A stretch of DNA of 64,000 nucleotides from Paenibacillus tengchongensis (GTDB taxonomy: Bacteria > Bacillota > Bacilli > Paenibacillales > Paenibacillaceae), in assembly GCF_008973665.1 (NCBI RefSeq), contig NZ_WACP01000001.1, forward strand, positions 186,001 through 250,000, in the 5' to 3' direction. The notes below the pieces were generated by a model that ran no database searches, was not told the origin of the DNA, and saw nothing but the letters and a program-made list of their open reading frames with translations. A program made the translations under genes and the position numbers. Below are positions 8,140 through 18,569 of the stretch, one piece after another (the stretch's first letter is position 1; each line of letters starts with the position of its first letter).

Positions 8140-9681
8140 TTACATCTGGGCGTGTGCCCGCCGTGTAAAAGTCTTGCGCTTCTCCAGCAGCTTGTTGAGC
8201 GCATCCAGGTAAGCTCTGGCACTGGCCTCCAGAATGTCGGTGCTCAGACCCCGGCCCTGTGCGGCCACTTCGCCCTGGGTGAGGACGACGTGAACTTCGC
8301 CCTGGGCGTCTTTTCCGCGGCTGACCGCTTTGATAGAGTAATCGCCCAGCGTGACTTCCTCACCGGTAGCCCTGTCGATCGCATTGTAAATCGCGTCTAC
8401 AGAGCCGTTCCCTTCGGCTTCCGCAACAATCGGCTCCGGCTGCGGTCCATTAAGGACCACCTTGGCCGTCGGCGTCGCCTCATTGCCGTAGGTTACATAA
8501 ATCGTCTTCAGGCTGAAAATCTCCGGCGTATCGATCAGCTTAGCTTCGAGCAGCGCCAGAATATCCTCATCCGATACTTCCTTCTTCTTGTCCGCCAGCT
8601 CCTTGAAGCGGCTGAACGCTTCGTTCAGCTCCTCTTCGCTGAGCTCATAGCCGAGATCGCTGAGCTTGTCGCGGAAGGCATGACGGCCGGAATGCTTGCC
8701 GAGCACCAGCTTGCTTTCCTTAAGACCGATTGTCTCGGGAGTCATGATCTCATAGGTCGTCTTCTCTTTCAGCATGCCGTCCTGGTGGATACCCGACTCA
8801 TGGGCAAAAGCGTTGGCTCCGACAATGGCCTTATTGCCCGGAACAACCATCCCGGTCAGCTTGCTGACCAGACGGCTGGTGCGGGAAATTTCGGAGAGCA
8901 CCAGCGAGGTCTTCGCTCCGAAGAATTCATTGCGTGTCTCCAGCGCCATCGCCACCTCTTCAATCGCCGTGTTCCCGGCGCGTTCACCGATGCCGTTGAT
9001 GGTGCCTTCAATCTGATCGGCGCCGTTCTGGATCGCGGCCAGCGTATTGGCGGTAGCCATCCCTAAGTCGTTGTGACAATGTGCGCTGAGCTGGACTCGT
9101 TCAATTCCCGGCACCGTATCTTTGAGGAATTTGAAGATCGCACCGTATTCCGCCGGATTCAGGTAGCCGACCGTATCGGGAATATTCACCACATTCGCGC
9201 CTTCGCGGATCGCCATCGCTACCATCTCGGCCATGAAATCGCGCTCTGTACGGCCCGCATCTTCCAGCGAGAATTCCAGTTTGGAGAAGTATTTCTTGGC
9301 GTAACGGATTGCCGCCTGGGCAGTTTCCAGCACCTGCTCCTTCTCCATCCGCAGCTTATGCTGGCGGTGAATCGGCGATGTTGCCAGAAACAAGTGAATA
9401 CATGGATCTGCAGCTCCCTGCAGGGCTTCACGGACCGCATCAATATCACTTTCCCTGGAGCGGGACAAGCCGATTACCGTTACATCCTTAACCGCCCGCG
9501 CCACCGCATTGACTGCAGCCAGGTCGCCGGGCGAAGCCGCCGGAAAGCCGGCTTCCATCCGGTCAATCCCGAGCTTCTCCAGCTGATAGGCAATTTCCAC
9601 TTTCTCGCGGGTGTTCAGATTAACGCCCGGCGATTGCTCCCCGTCACGCAGCGTCGTATCGAACACATAAATCTTCCGCAT
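8140..9681 (-). CDS. leuA: 2-isopropylmalate synthase
   Basis: 513 residues. Condenses acetyl-CoA with 2-oxoisovalerate, the committing step of leucine synthesis. The HMGL-type barrel begins with YVFDTTLRDGEQSPGV, has the metal-binding SAHCHNDLGMA (HxH) and the GIGERAGN loop; the C-terminal third is the LeuA regulatory (leucine-sensing) domain with the family's normal length. The ATG at 9681 lies 9 bp after AGGAGG; an in-frame extension upstream lacks a ribosome site. It is the last gene of ilvB-ilvN-ilvC-leuA, 107 bp after ilvC, and ends at the terminator at 8077-8121. Confidence 0.98.
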   Translation of the reverse strand: MRKIYVFDTTLRDGEQSPGVNLNTREKVEIAYQLEKLGIDRMEAGFPAASPGDLAAVNAVARAVKDVTVIGLSRSRESDIDAVREALQGAADPCIHLFLATSPIHRQHKLRMEKEQVLETAQAAIRYAKKYFSKLEFSLEDAGRTERDFMAEMVAMAIREGANVVNIPDTVGYLNPAEYGAIFKFLKDTVPGIERVQLSAHCHNDLGMATANTLAAIQNGADQIEGTINGIGERAGNTAIEEVAMALETRNEFFGAKTSLVLSEISRTSRLVSKLTGMVVPGNKAIVGANAFAHESGIHQDGMLKEKTTYEIMTPETIGLKESKLVLGKHSGRHAFRDKLSDLGYELSEEELNEAFSRFKELADKKKEVSDEDILALLEAKLIDTPEIFSLKTIYVTYGNEATPTAKVVLNGPQPEPIVAEAEGNGSVDAIYNAIDRATGEEVTLGDYSIKAVSRGKDAQGEVHVVLTQGEVAAQGRGLSTDILEASARAYLDALNKLLEKRKTFTRRAHAQM

Positions 9682-9788
9682 TCCCGAGCACCTCCTGAAG
9701 TTGTGCTTAAACCCCAAATGCGGCCCGCGTTGCCGCGGCCGCATCCAGGGTCTTCGATATTACAGATGTATAAGTTAAGTATATGACC

Positions 9789-10796
<1,008 letters not shown>

Positions 10797-10956
10797 TTAA
10801 ATTGGACCCATCGTAAAGAGCGGGTGCTTCAGGAGCGGATTGTCCGGTTCTGGCGGCTCCGCTGCTCAAGCCCCCGCCCTTTAGCGGGGTATTCAATGAT
10901 CTTATATAGATTAAAGCAACCAAGCAGCAATCCGTTAAAGCTGTAAATTATAACAA

Positions 10957-11445
10957 TCAGGCATTGCCGCGGATCATCGCGGTTACCCCGGTACGCGACA
11001 GCTCTTTGATGCCATAAGGCTTCAGCAGCTCAATCATTGCATCGATTTTGGTGGTATCGCCTACCACCTGCACCAGCAGGCTGGTCGATCCGATATCGAC
11101 GACCGAAGCGCGGAAGGTCTCTACGACCCCCATAATTTCGGGGCGCTCGGCTGGCTCCGCTTTGACCTTGATCAAAGCCAGCTCCCGGGCTACCATCGGC
11201 TTGGCGCCAAGATCAACGACCTTGATTACATCGATCAGTTTATAAAGCTGTTTCTCAATCTGTTCGAGCGTGTGCTGGTCGCCCAGTGTCACGATAACCA
11301 TCCGCGACAGTCCGGTTTCCTCGGACTGTCCGACAGTGATGCTCTCGATATTAAAGCCGCGGCGGCCGAACAGGCCGGCTACCCGCTGCAGCACGCCGGG
11401 TTGGTCATTTACTAGCACGGAAATCGTATGTCTCATCACGGTCAT
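10957..11445 (-). CDS. ilvN: Acetolactate synthase small (regulatory) subunit
   Basis: 162 residues. Binds the catalytic subunit and mediates feedback inhibition, usually by valine. The N-terminal ACT domain ([30 protein letters not shown]) and the C-terminal domain of IlvH/IlvN ([10 protein letters not shown]..; [10 protein letters not shown]) are both present. Its ATG overlaps the ilvB stop as ATGA, with GGGAG inside the ilvB end, so expression is coupled and subunits are made in step. An alternative start three codons later is possible but lacks the coupling. Confidence 0.97.
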   Translation of the reverse strand: MTVMRHTISVLVNDQPGVLQRVAGLFGRRGFNIESITVGQSEETGLSRMVIVTLGDQHTLEQIEKQLYKLIDVIKVVDLGAKPMVARELALIKVKAEPAERPEIMGVVETFRASVVDIGSTSLLVQVVGDTTKIDAMIELLKPYGIKELSRTGVTAMIRGNA

Positions 11446-13190
11446 TCATCTCCCATAAGCATTTGATCAATGGTAGAGCCCTGAGTTACCATCGGGTAGA
11501 CATTCTCATCCTTGGAGACGACGAATTCCACCAGAACAGGACCAGGAGTTTCCAGCGCTTCCTTCCACACGGCACCTGCCTCTTCCTTGCTGGTTGCCCG
11601 CAGTCCCTTGACGCCGTAGGCTTCAGCCAGCTTGACGAAATCAGGGCTGCCGGCCAGATCCGTGTAGCTGTAACGCTTTTCATAGATCAAATTCTGCCAT
11701 TGCCGGACCATTCCGAGCACCTGGTTGTTAATGACCACGATCTTTACCGGAATATTGTTGATGGCGCAAATAGCCAGCTCCTGGGAGCACATCTGCATGC
11801 CGCCGTCACCGTTAATGGATACAACCAGCCGTTCAGGCTCAGCCATCTGCGCACCGATTGCCGACGGGAATCCAAAGCCCATGGTGCCAAGGCCGCCGGA
11901 TGTAATCCAGGAACGCGGATGATTGAATTTGTAATACTGGGCCGCCCACATCTGATGCTGCCCGACATCCGTCGTCACAATAGCGTTGCCTTCGGTGGTA
12001 TCGTTGATCATTTCGATAACCCATTGCGGCTTGAGCTCTTCCGTGGAGTCGTTGTACTTCAGCGGATAATCAAGCTTCCACTGGGCGATTTGTGTTCTCC
12101 AGGCATCGGCATTCGCTGCCCGGGTCAGATCCGGGAGAAGCATTTCCAGCACGGTCTTTACGTCTCCGACAATCGGAATATCCGGTGCAACATTCTTGCC
12201 GATCTCGGCAGGATCAATGTCGATATGCACGATCTTGGCATGCGGTGCAAAGCCGTCCAGCTTGCCCGTCACCCGGTCGTCGAAGCGTGCACCGATGTTG
12301 ATGAGCAGGTCGCATTGCTGTATCGCGTTGTTGGCAGTGTAAGTACCGTGCATCCCAGGCATGCCCATCCACAGCTCATGGCCGCTAGGGAAACAACCAA
12401 GCCCCAGCAAAGTCGTCGTAATCGGGATTTCGGTACGTTTCACGAATTCAAACATTTCTTCATGAGCCCCGGAGTAAATAACGCCGCCGCCGGCGATGAT
12501 GATCGGCCGCTCTGCAGCGCTGATGGCACGGACCAGCTTGTCGAGCTGCAGCTTGTTCGGAACGGTACGCGGGTTATAACCACGCAGATTCACTCCCTGA
12601 TGCTGCGGCGGGGTGAACAGCGTTTTCGCTGCCGATACATCCTTCGGAATGTCAATCAGGACCGGTCCCTTACGGCCGGTATTGGCGATATGGAACGCCT
12701 CGTGAATAACCCGCGGCAGATCCTCCACATCGCGCACCAGATAGCTGTGTTTCGTAATCGGCATTGTAATACCGGTAATGTCCGCTTCCTGGAAAGCATC
12801 GGTGCCGATGAGACTGGAGAAGACATTGCCGGTGATGACTACGAGAGGCACGGAATCCATGAATGCAGTAGCGATTCCGGTGACCAGATTCGTAGCCCCC
12901 GGGCCGGAGGTGGCGATGCAGACACCCGGCTTGCCGCTTGCACGGGCGTAACCGTCGGCGGCATGAATCGCTCCTTGCTCGTGTCTTGTGAGAATATGCT
13001 GGAAATCGGTAAAGCCGTGGAGCGCGTCGTAAATATAAAGCACCGCTCCGCCCGGATAACCGAATACGGTGTCCACACCTTCCAGGACCAGACTGCGCAG
13101 CAGAATCTCCGAACCGGTAATCACCTCGGGATTCTTCCATTTCTCACGTAATTCTTCTGTAGACCGCACTTCTGAATTTGGCGCGCTCAT
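11442..13190 (-). CDS. ilvB: Acetolactate synthase large (catalytic) subunit
   Basis: 582 residues. Thiamine-diphosphate enzyme that joins two pyruvates (or pyruvate and 2-oxobutyrate) at the head of branched-chain synthesis. Shows the N-terminal pyrimidine-binding domain with the catalytic glutamate ([21 protein letters not shown]), the FAD/central domain, and the ThDP diphosphate motif [14 protein letters not shown] ending in NN. AGGGAGG stands 6 bp before the ATG. First gene of ilvB-ilvN-ilvC-leuA; the T-box leader upstream makes expression depend on uncharged tRNA-Leu. Confidence 0.98.
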   Translation of the reverse strand: MSAPNSEVRSTEELREKWKNPEVITGSEILLRSLVLEGVDTVFGYPGGAVLYIYDALHGFTDFQHILTRHEQGAIHAADGYARASGKPGVCIATSGPGATNLVTGIATAFMDSVPLVVITGNVFSSLIGTDAFQEADITGITMPITKHSYLVRDVEDLPRVIHEAFHIANTGRKGPVLIDIPKDVSAAKTLFTPPQHQGVNLRGYNPRTVPNKLQLDKLVRAISAAERPIIIAGGGVIYSGAHEEMFEFVKRTEIPITTTLLGLGCFPSGHELWMGMPGMHGTYTANNAIQQCDLLINIGARFDDRVTGKLDGFAPHAKIVHIDIDPAEIGKNVAPDIPIVGDVKTVLEMLLPDLTRAANADAWRTQIAQWKLDYPLKYNDSTEELKPQWVIEMINDTTEGNAIVTTDVGQHQMWAAQYYKFNHPRSWITSGGLGTMGFGFPSAIGAQMAEPERLVVSINGDGGMQMCSQELAICAINNIPVKIVVINNQVLGMVRQWQNLIYEKRYSYTDLAGSPDFVKLAEAYGVKGLRATSKEEAGAVWKEALETPGPVLVEFVVSKDENVYPMVTQGSTIDQMLMGDE

Positions 13191-13283
13191 CAGTATTCCT
13201 CCCTTCGATGGTTAACATCCATACAGATGACGGACCGTCTTTTCATTCAAAATTTCTATTCAAAGCACTCGGCGACATAACAA

Positions 13284-13650
13284 CAAAAAAACCTTCCGCC
13301 TCCCACGCGCAGAAAAATGATAGCGCGTGAGGGACGAAAGGTTGATCTTCCGTGGTACCACCCATGTTTGCATTGTATCTCGCGATACAACGCCTTATCA
13401 GGTACAAAAATCCATCGATGTAGGCAGGGCCCAAATCTTCATACCTGAAGTCCGTAACGCGGACTATACGATTCCCCCTAATAATTCCGCCGTTCTTGCC
13501 GGTGGACCTTTCAGGGAAACAGCTCCGAGGTGAGCTCGTATATAAGGGATTATGGTGGAGGTTTCAGCATGCCCTCACACTCTCTGGTCAAAAGAGCCCT
13601 TAAAACTTCGTCCTCTTCATTGCCGTTGCATGTATGTTCGTTAAAATGTT
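13284..13650 (-). ncRNA. T-box leader, leucine-specific, upstream of ilvB
   Basis: The conserved T-box sequence TGGGTGGTACCACGG lies at 13350-13364 on the minus strand and is followed by a terminator (CTTTCGTCCCTCACGCGC paired with GCGCGTGGGAGGCGGAAGG, then T7) ending at 13284. Stem I at the 5' end carries the AGAGAG motif and the typical block GAGCTCACCTCGGAGC, in which the specifier position reads CTC (13532-13534), a leucine codon, followed by A. Uncharged tRNA-Leu would stabilise the antiterminator and switch on ilvB-ilvN-ilvC-leuA. The specifier call is by alignment from memory to the Bacillus ilv-leu leader. Confidence 0.92.
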
Positions 13651-13657
13651 TAGACAC

Positions 13658-13686
13658 ATTATATGATTCCTCACACGGTTAGTCAA
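13658..13686 (-). promoter_or_regulatory. Sigma-A promoter of the ilv-leuA operon
   Basis: TTGACT (13681-13686), 17 bp, TATAAT (13658-13663), placing the transcript start near 13651 at the beginning of the T-box leader. Confidence 0.85.
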
Positions 13687-13692
13687 TACCCA

Positions 13693-13707
13693 TATTTTCA
13701 GAAACGA
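13693..13707. promoter_or_regulatory. CodY-like site upstream of the ilv promoter
   Basis: TATTTTCAGAAACGA matches 11 of 15 positions of the CodY consensus AATTTTCWGAAAATT, 6 bp upstream of the -35. CodY control of ilv-leu is known in Bacillus; here it is inferred from one moderate match. Confidence 0.4.
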
Positions 13708-13792
13708 CACATATTGTTCTCAAGCAGTTGCCGGAACGCCCACACCAGCCCGGGCATATGATGTACGACAATGTGTGGAAAGGGGGCGCTCC

Positions 13793-14242
13793 ATGATCCG
13801 CTACCGCAGACCCAAACAGGATGACAACGTCATTCTTGACCTGATCGAGAAGCAGCTCGTCCCGCTGTCTCATCTTCCCCAGACCGTGATCAATCAGGTC
13901 CGCAAAGATCTCCCCCGCCGCCTGGGGCATGGGGTCACTTTGGTAGCTTGCCCGGATTACGAAAGCGATCCACTCGGCTTTGTTCACTTTATGCTTCACG
14001 GCGATTTGCTCTACATCGACATGCTGGCCATCTCTCCTGCGGCAAGGCGCAAGCGCTGGGGAAACATGCTCATGGACCGGGCCGAGCGGTTTGCACTATC
14101 ACGCGGCTGCCGGAGGGCCAAGGTTGCCGTGGACGTCGGCAATACGGCCGGCATTGCCTTTTATCAAAAATTGGGCTACAGCGTAGCCCGTTATCAGCCG
14201 CAAAATTATTGTTATGAGTACGAGAAGCAATTCGACCGTTAA
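13793..14242 (+). CDS. GNAT family N-acetyltransferase
   Basis: 149 residues. The acetyl-CoA-binding core is visible as YIDMLAISPAARRKRWGNML (motif A; the usual Q/RxxGxG/A reads RRKRWGN) followed by KVAVDVGNTAGIAFYQKLGY (motif B). Substrate unknown. The ATG at 13793 follows AAGGGGG by about 6 bp; an in-frame ATG six codons earlier has no ribosome site. It is divergent from the ilv operon, whose promoter and CodY-like site lie just upstream, and convergent with the small Gly/Pro/Tyr-rich gene, whose stop lies only 15 bp away with no obvious terminator between them. Confidence 0.9.
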   Translation: MIRYRRPKQDDNVILDLIEKQLVPLSHLPQTVINQVRKDLPRRLGHGVTLVACPDYESDPLGFVHFMLHGDLLYIDMLAISPAARRKRWGNMLMDRAERFALSRGCRRAKVAVDVGNTAGIAFYQKLGYSVARYQPQNYCYEYEKQFDR

Positions 14243-14257
14243 GCAGTTTCTCTTTGT

Positions 14258-14587
14258 TTAGAAAAATCCGGGCGGCGGATATGGAGGAACGCCGGGGCCG
14301 TAGCCGCCGGGGCCATAAGGACCGTAAGGTACTGGACCTGGACCGGGGCCGTAGCCTCCGTAAGGGCCGTAAGCATAAGGAGCCGTGCCGACGGCCAGCA
14401 AGTCGAACAATACCAGGGGAATTAAGGCTTTGGTTTGCACTTTTTTACCGGATGTCTTCTGCAGAATCAGACGGTTGCCTGAGACACGGACCAGCTTGCC
14501 CGTCACTCTGGAGCCGTCTTTTTTCACGGCAACAATTTGTTTGCCTACCAGCTTCAGTACCTGTTTCTTTGTGACTTGGGTTGCCAT
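14258..14587 (-). CDS. Small protein with Gly/Pro/Tyr-rich tail, possibly spore-coat related
   Basis: 109 residues in two parts. Residues 1-60 are basic with a short beta-type segment (VGKQIVAVKKDGSRVTGKL) reminiscent of LSm/KOW-like small barrels. Residues 70-109 are a low-complexity tail built of YGPYG, GPGPGP and PPYPPPGFF units, the kind of composition seen in coat or surface proteins of spore formers. AGGAGGG is 6 bp before ATG 14587; an in-frame ATG 14 codons upstream has no ribosome site. Function is not recognised; the coat suggestion rests on composition only. Confidence 0.75.
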   Translation of the reverse strand: MATQVTKKQVLKLVGKQIVAVKKDGSRVTGKLVRVSGNRLILQKTSGKKVQTKALIPLVLFDLLAVGTAPYAYGPYGGYGPGPGPVPYGPYGPGGYGPGVPPYPPPGFF

Positions 14588-14706
14588 GTTATCCCTCCTA
14601 ATCAATGAAATATGTCTTGAATGCTGCATGCTTGCTCAGATTCCAGATCAGTCTATGCGCTAGAGCCACTGTCGGCCTGTTTACCCGCCCGGATACGCTG
14701 ATATAC

Positions 14707-14745
14707 AAAAAAACCGCTTCTCCGGAACTTGCCGGAAAAGCGGTT
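14707..14745 (-). terminator. Terminator of the nucleoside ABC operon
   Basis: Arms AACCGCTTTTCCGG and CCGGAGAAGCGGTT with a T7 run on the minus strand, 35 bp past the permease stop. Confidence 0.9.
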
Positions 14746-14780
14746 GAGAAGATGTAAACTCTGTATGTCAGTTGCCTGAT

Positions 14781-15737
14781 TTAACGTTTGCCAGGATCGT
14801 ACGGTTCCCCGAGCGCTTTTGGAGCCGAAGAGCGGCCGACTGCACTGACCAGCACAATAATGGTCAACACATAAGGAATCATGAAGATAAATTCCTGCGG
14901 AATACTGCTGGACCAGTCAAACAATTGCACATAATTCCGGATCGCCTGGGAGAAGCCGAAGAATACGGCTGCCCCAAACGCACCCAGCGGATTCCATTTT
15001 CCGAAGATCATCGCTGCAATTGCGATAAAGCCCTGACCGGAAATGGTGTTGTGCGCAAACGTACCAGTAGTGGTGAGAGTGATGGTTGCCCCACCTAGAC
15101 CGGCAAGAAGACCGCTCAGCATAACGCCGATATATCTCATCCGTTTGACGTTGACACCGAGTGTATCGGCAGCGCTCGGATGCTCACCGACCGCGCGCAG
15201 ACGCAGACCGAATGGTGTCTTAAACAGAATGAAATAGATAACAATAACCAGCACAATGACCAGGTAGGTTGTTGGATATGAATTGAAAATCCCTTCGCCG
15301 ATGACCGGAATTTCCGACAGGCCGGGGATTTTAATCTTTTTGAAACCATCGATCAACGGAGTCTCGCCGGCTCCCTCGAACAGCAGCTTAACCATATAAA
15401 GCGTACTGCCTGCGGCCAGGAAGTTGATCACCGTACCACTGATCGTCTGGTCCGCCTTGAAGGTAATGGAAGCCACGGCATGAATCAGCGAGCCCAGCAC
15501 ACCCACCGCCATAGCGCAGAGCATACCTACCCAAGGCGCCCAAGCTCCCATACCGGCATCCTGGGCATAATAACCGCCAACAGCGGCTGCAAAAGCACCG
15601 AACATCATCAGACCTTCGAGTCCGATATTAACCACACCGGAACGTTCAGAGAAGATGCCGCCAAGTGCAGCGAATATAAGCGCTGTGGAAAAAACAAGCG
15701 TTGTGTTCAGCAACTGTCCTAACGTCTGCAGATCCAT
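14781..15737 (-). CDS. nupQ: Nucleoside ABC transporter permease (NupQ-like)
   Basis: 318 residues, about eight to nine membrane helices of the BPD_transp_2 family. The segment FSERSGVVNIGLEGLMMFGAF near residue 30 is the hallmark of the second permease of BMP-type nucleoside importers (YufQ/NupQ). With NupP it forms the membrane channel of a guanosine/purine nucleoside uptake system in the plasma membrane. The ATG follows the upstream stop directly (TAG-ATG), with GAAGGTG as ribosome site, so it is coupled to the first permease. Last gene of the operon; symbol by resemblance to B. subtilis nupNOPQ. Confidence 0.92.
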   Translation of the reverse strand: MDLQTLGQLLNTTLVFSTALIFAALGGIFSERSGVVNIGLEGLMMFGAFAAAVGGYYAQDAGMGAWAPWVGMLCAMAVGVLGSLIHAVASITFKADQTISGTVINFLAAGSTLYMVKLLFEGAGETPLIDGFKKIKIPGLSEIPVIGEGIFNSYPTTYLVIVLVIVIYFILFKTPFGLRLRAVGEHPSAADTLGVNVKRMRYIGVMLSGLLAGLGGATITLTTTGTFAHNTISGQGFIAIAAMIFGKWNPLGAFGAAVFFGFSQAIRNYVQLFDWSSSIPQEFIFMIPYVLTIIVLVSAVGRSSAPKALGEPYDPGKR

Positions 15738-16817
15738 CTAAGACACCTTCTCTTTCTTGCGCTTGAAGTAAAACGGCTTCAGCACCCAGCGCACAATTCC
15801 TTGGGCAGCGATAAAGAATATGATCGAACCGATAACGATACGGATCAGTTCCGGCGGAACATCCGCACCAAAGCTCATACCTGCCGAACCGTAGGTCAGC
15901 ATGCCGTACAGAATCGCGGCCAGGATGACGCCGAACGGATGGGTCAGGCCCAGCAGTGCGACGGCAATTCCGTCAAACCCGTAACCCGGGGAAGCAGCGA
16001 AGATTGATTGATAGTGGAACACGCCCAGAACCTCACCCGCCCCGGCCAGTCCGGCAAACACACCGCTGATGAACATTGCTTTGACCACGTTGCGGCCTAC
16101 GTTCATACCGGCATACTCGGCCGCATGCGGGTTAAAGCCGACGGCCCGCATCTCATAGCCCTGTTTGGTCTTCCACAGATACAGATAGAAGAAAGTTGCA
16201 GCCGCAAGCGCAAGCACTGTCCCCCAATGGATACGGGCATTGTCAAAGGCCGAGGCCAGAAAGGTCATCGACATCGAAGCCGGGTTATCCACGGAACGGT
16301 TCTGCCCCTCAAGCAGCAGAAAATTCTTGACGATGTAATTGGATAAATAAAGCGCAATCCAGTTCAGCATAATGGTCGTGATAACTTCATTTATGCCGCG
16401 CTTGGCTTTCAGATATCCGGCAAAACCGGCCCATAGACCACCAGCCAGTCCGGCTGCAATAACCGCGAGCGGAACCAGCAGGTACGTCGGCATTCCCGAC
16501 AGCTTAATGCCTACCAGAGAAGCGGCTGTCATACCGATCAGCACCTGGCCGTCCGCACCGATGTTGAACATCCCCGAGCGGAAGGCAAAGGCAACTGCCA
16601 GGCCCGTAAACATCAATGGTGTCATTTCCCGGATGGCTTCCCCGAAGTCGTAAGAGCTGCCGAAGACGCGCTGGAACAGCGAGGAATAGGCTGCAATCGG
16701 GTCGTAACCGCCAATCAGCATAACAATAGCCCCGACTATAAAGCCCATGATGACCGCCACAATCGGTACAATGTAGCTGTCCGTCGCAAAGATTTTTTTC
16801 AGTCTATGCACCCGCAT
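15738..16817 (-). CDS. nupP: Nucleoside ABC transporter permease (NupP-like)
   Basis: 359 residues, a BPD_transp_2 permease with an N-terminal helix near 17-38 and about eight more. FRSGMFNIGADGQVLIGM around residue 80 is the counterpart of the conserved NIGxEGQ motif. It pairs with the second permease. The start overlaps the ATPase gene by 14 bp. GGGGAGG is only 2 bp from ATG 16817 but 8 bp from a GTG two codons on (16811), so the true start may be that GTG. Substrate assignment follows the whole operon. Confidence 0.92.
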   Translation of the reverse strand: MRVHRLKKIFATDSYIVPIVAVIMGFIVGAIVMLIGGYDPIAAYSSLFQRVFGSSYDFGEAIREMTPLMFTGLAVAFAFRSGMFNIGADGQVLIGMTAASLVGIKLSGMPTYLLVPLAVIAAGLAGGLWAGFAGYLKAKRGINEVITTIMLNWIALYLSNYIVKNFLLLEGQNRSVDNPASMSMTFLASAFDNARIHWGTVLALAAATFFYLYLWKTKQGYEMRAVGFNPHAAEYAGMNVGRNVVKAMFISGVFAGLAGAGEVLGVFHYQSIFAASPGYGFDGIAVALLGLTHPFGVILAAILYGMLTYGSAGMSFGADVPPELIRIVIGSIIFFIAAQGIVRWVLKPFYFKRKKEKVS

Positions 16818-18342
16818 TTCCTCCCCGTTTCAAGCTTCCCGCCATCATCAGCCCCAGCTCCTGGTCATTGGTATCCTGCGGGTATACTTCACCGACAATT
16901 TGCCCTTCGTAAATTACGGCAATTCTGTCGGAGACATTCATAATTTCATCCAGTTCAAAGGAAATCAGCAATACTGCTTTTCCCTGGTCACGCTGGGCAA
17001 TCAGTTGCTTCTGCACAAATTCGATCGCGCCGACGTCCAGACCGCGGGTAGGCTGGGCAGCGATCAGCAGAACAGGATCTTTGTCTATTTCCCGCGCAAT
17101 AATCGCTTTTTGCTGATTACCGCCGGATAATGAACGTGCTTTATTCTCAATAGACGGCGTGCGGACGTCGAATGCTGCAACCATTTTTTCGGCATAACGG
17201 TCTATAACCTCACGCTGCAAAAATCCGTTCTTCGTGTAAGGCTTCTTATAATACGTTTCAAGCACCATATTCTCGCTGACGCTGAAATCAAGCACCAGCC
17301 CATGTTTATGCCGGTCTTCAGGAATATGCGAGACATTCAGTTCGGAAATCTTACGTGGCGGCAAATTGGCGATTTCATGGCCGGAGACGGTGATGGAACC
17401 AGAGTCAATCTTGCGCAGCCCGGTGATGGCCTGAATCAGTTCACTTTGTCCATTGCCGTCGACTCCCGCGATGCCGAGAATTTCGCCGGCCTTCACTTCA
17501 AAGCTGAGACCGTTAAGCAGATTGACGCCTTCCTTGCTCTTACTGTTGACATTATTCAGCTTCAGTACGGTTTCACGCACCTGAGGCGCTTGCTTGTCCA
17601 CCTTAAACGTAACACCGCGGCCAACCATTTTCTCCGCCAGCTCGTTTGGATTGGTTCCGGCTGTCTGTACCGTATCAATGACTTTACCGCGCCGGATAAT
17701 TGTTACCCGGTCGGAAATTTCCATAATTTCCTTAAGCTTATGGGTAATCAGAATAATGGATTTGCCTTCAGCGACAAGCCGCTTCATGATCGCCATCAGT
17801 TCCGTAATCTCCTGCGGAGTCAGTACGGCGGTTGGCTCGTCAAATATAAGGATATCCGCACCGCGGTACAGCGTCTTCATAATTTCCACGCGTTGCTGCA
17901 TGCCTACCGAAATATCATGAATGCGCGCATTCGGATTGACCTGCAGGCCATACTGCTCGGAAAGCTTACGGACCTGTTCCGCCGCGGATTTATAGTCGAT
18001 TTTAACTCCTTTTTTCGGTTCCATGCCAAGAACAATATTTTCGGTAACCGTAAAAGGCTCCACAAGTTTAAAATGCTGGTGAACCATCCCGATACCCAGT
18101 TCAATAGCTTTGTTGGGGCTATCGATAATAACCGGTTTTCCGTTAATTTCGATGCTTCCTTCGTCAGGCTGGTACAGCCCGAACACAATATTCATCAAGG
18201 TTGATTTGCCCGCTCCGTTCTCGCCGAGCAGTGCCAGAATCTCCCCTTTGTTCAGCGTCAGACTGATGGAGTCGTTCGCAACAATACCGGGAAAGCGTTT
18301 TGTGATTTGCTTCAACTCTACGACAGGAGCCGCAGCACTCAT
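16804..18342 (-). CDS. nupO: Nucleoside ABC transporter ATP-binding protein (NupO-like)
   Basis: 512 residues with two ABC modules. The first has Walker A GENGAGKST (about residue 42), the Q-loop MVHQHFKLVEP and Walker B ILIFDEPTAVLTP. The second has a degenerate P-loop GVDGNGQSELI and the signature SLSGGNQQK, with Walker B-like LLIAAQPTRGLDVGA lacking the usual Asp-Glu pair, as is normal for this sugar/nucleoside family. GAGGGTG is 5 bp before the ATG. It energises nucleoside uptake and overlaps the nupP gene. A hairpin (18507-18534) separates it from the binding-protein gene. Confidence 0.95.
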   Translation of the reverse strand: MSAAAPVVELKQITKRFPGIVANDSISLTLNKGEILALLGENGAGKSTLMNIVFGLYQPDEGSIEINGKPVIIDSPNKAIELGIGMVHQHFKLVEPFTVTENIVLGMEPKKGVKIDYKSAAEQVRKLSEQYGLQVNPNARIHDISVGMQQRVEIMKTLYRGADILIFDEPTAVLTPQEITELMAIMKRLVAEGKSIILITHKLKEIMEISDRVTIIRRGKVIDTVQTAGTNPNELAEKMVGRGVTFKVDKQAPQVRETVLKLNNVNSKSKEGVNLLNGLSFEVKAGEILGIAGVDGNGQSELIQAITGLRKIDSGSITVSGHEIANLPPRKISELNVSHIPEDRHKHGLVLDFSVSENMVLETYYKKPYTKNGFLQREVIDRYAEKMVAAFDVRTPSIENKARSLSGGNQQKAIIAREIDKDPVLLIAAQPTRGLDVGAIEFVQKQLIAQRDQGKAVLLISFELDEIMNVSDRIAVIYEGQIVGEVYPQDTNDQELGLMMAGSLKRGGNAGA

Positions 18343-18506
18343 GGAATCACCCTCATCACAGAATATAGATTATTGCCTAAAATAACCGCTGGGCCGTCCC
18401 GTATATCACGGCAGCGTTCAAATTCTTCATATATGCTTATAGACACGGATGTACCGCCCCAAACAGGGCGGCACCGCCGGCATTACCTTACAGATGTTGA
18501 CAAGGA

Positions 18507-18534
18507 ACAAGGCCGGCTCAGTAACCGGCCTTGT
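18507..18534 (-). terminator. Intra-operon hairpin between binding protein and ATPase genes
   Basis: Arms ACAAGGCCGG and CCGGCCTTGT on the minus strand followed by a T-rich but interrupted tail (TCCTTGTC). It probably terminates part of the transcripts, giving more binding protein than transporter, or stabilises the upstream mRNA end. Confidence 0.6.
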
Positions 18535-18569
18535 CTTTGCTGAGAGAAAGAACAAGCTATGTTGCGATA

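Noticed and set aside
11463..13151. Long open frame antisense to ilvB (and similar ones antisense to leuB, leuA, recQ and the chemotaxis gene)
   Set aside because: They mirror the codon structure of well-recognised genes, lack ribosome sites and have no family resemblance.
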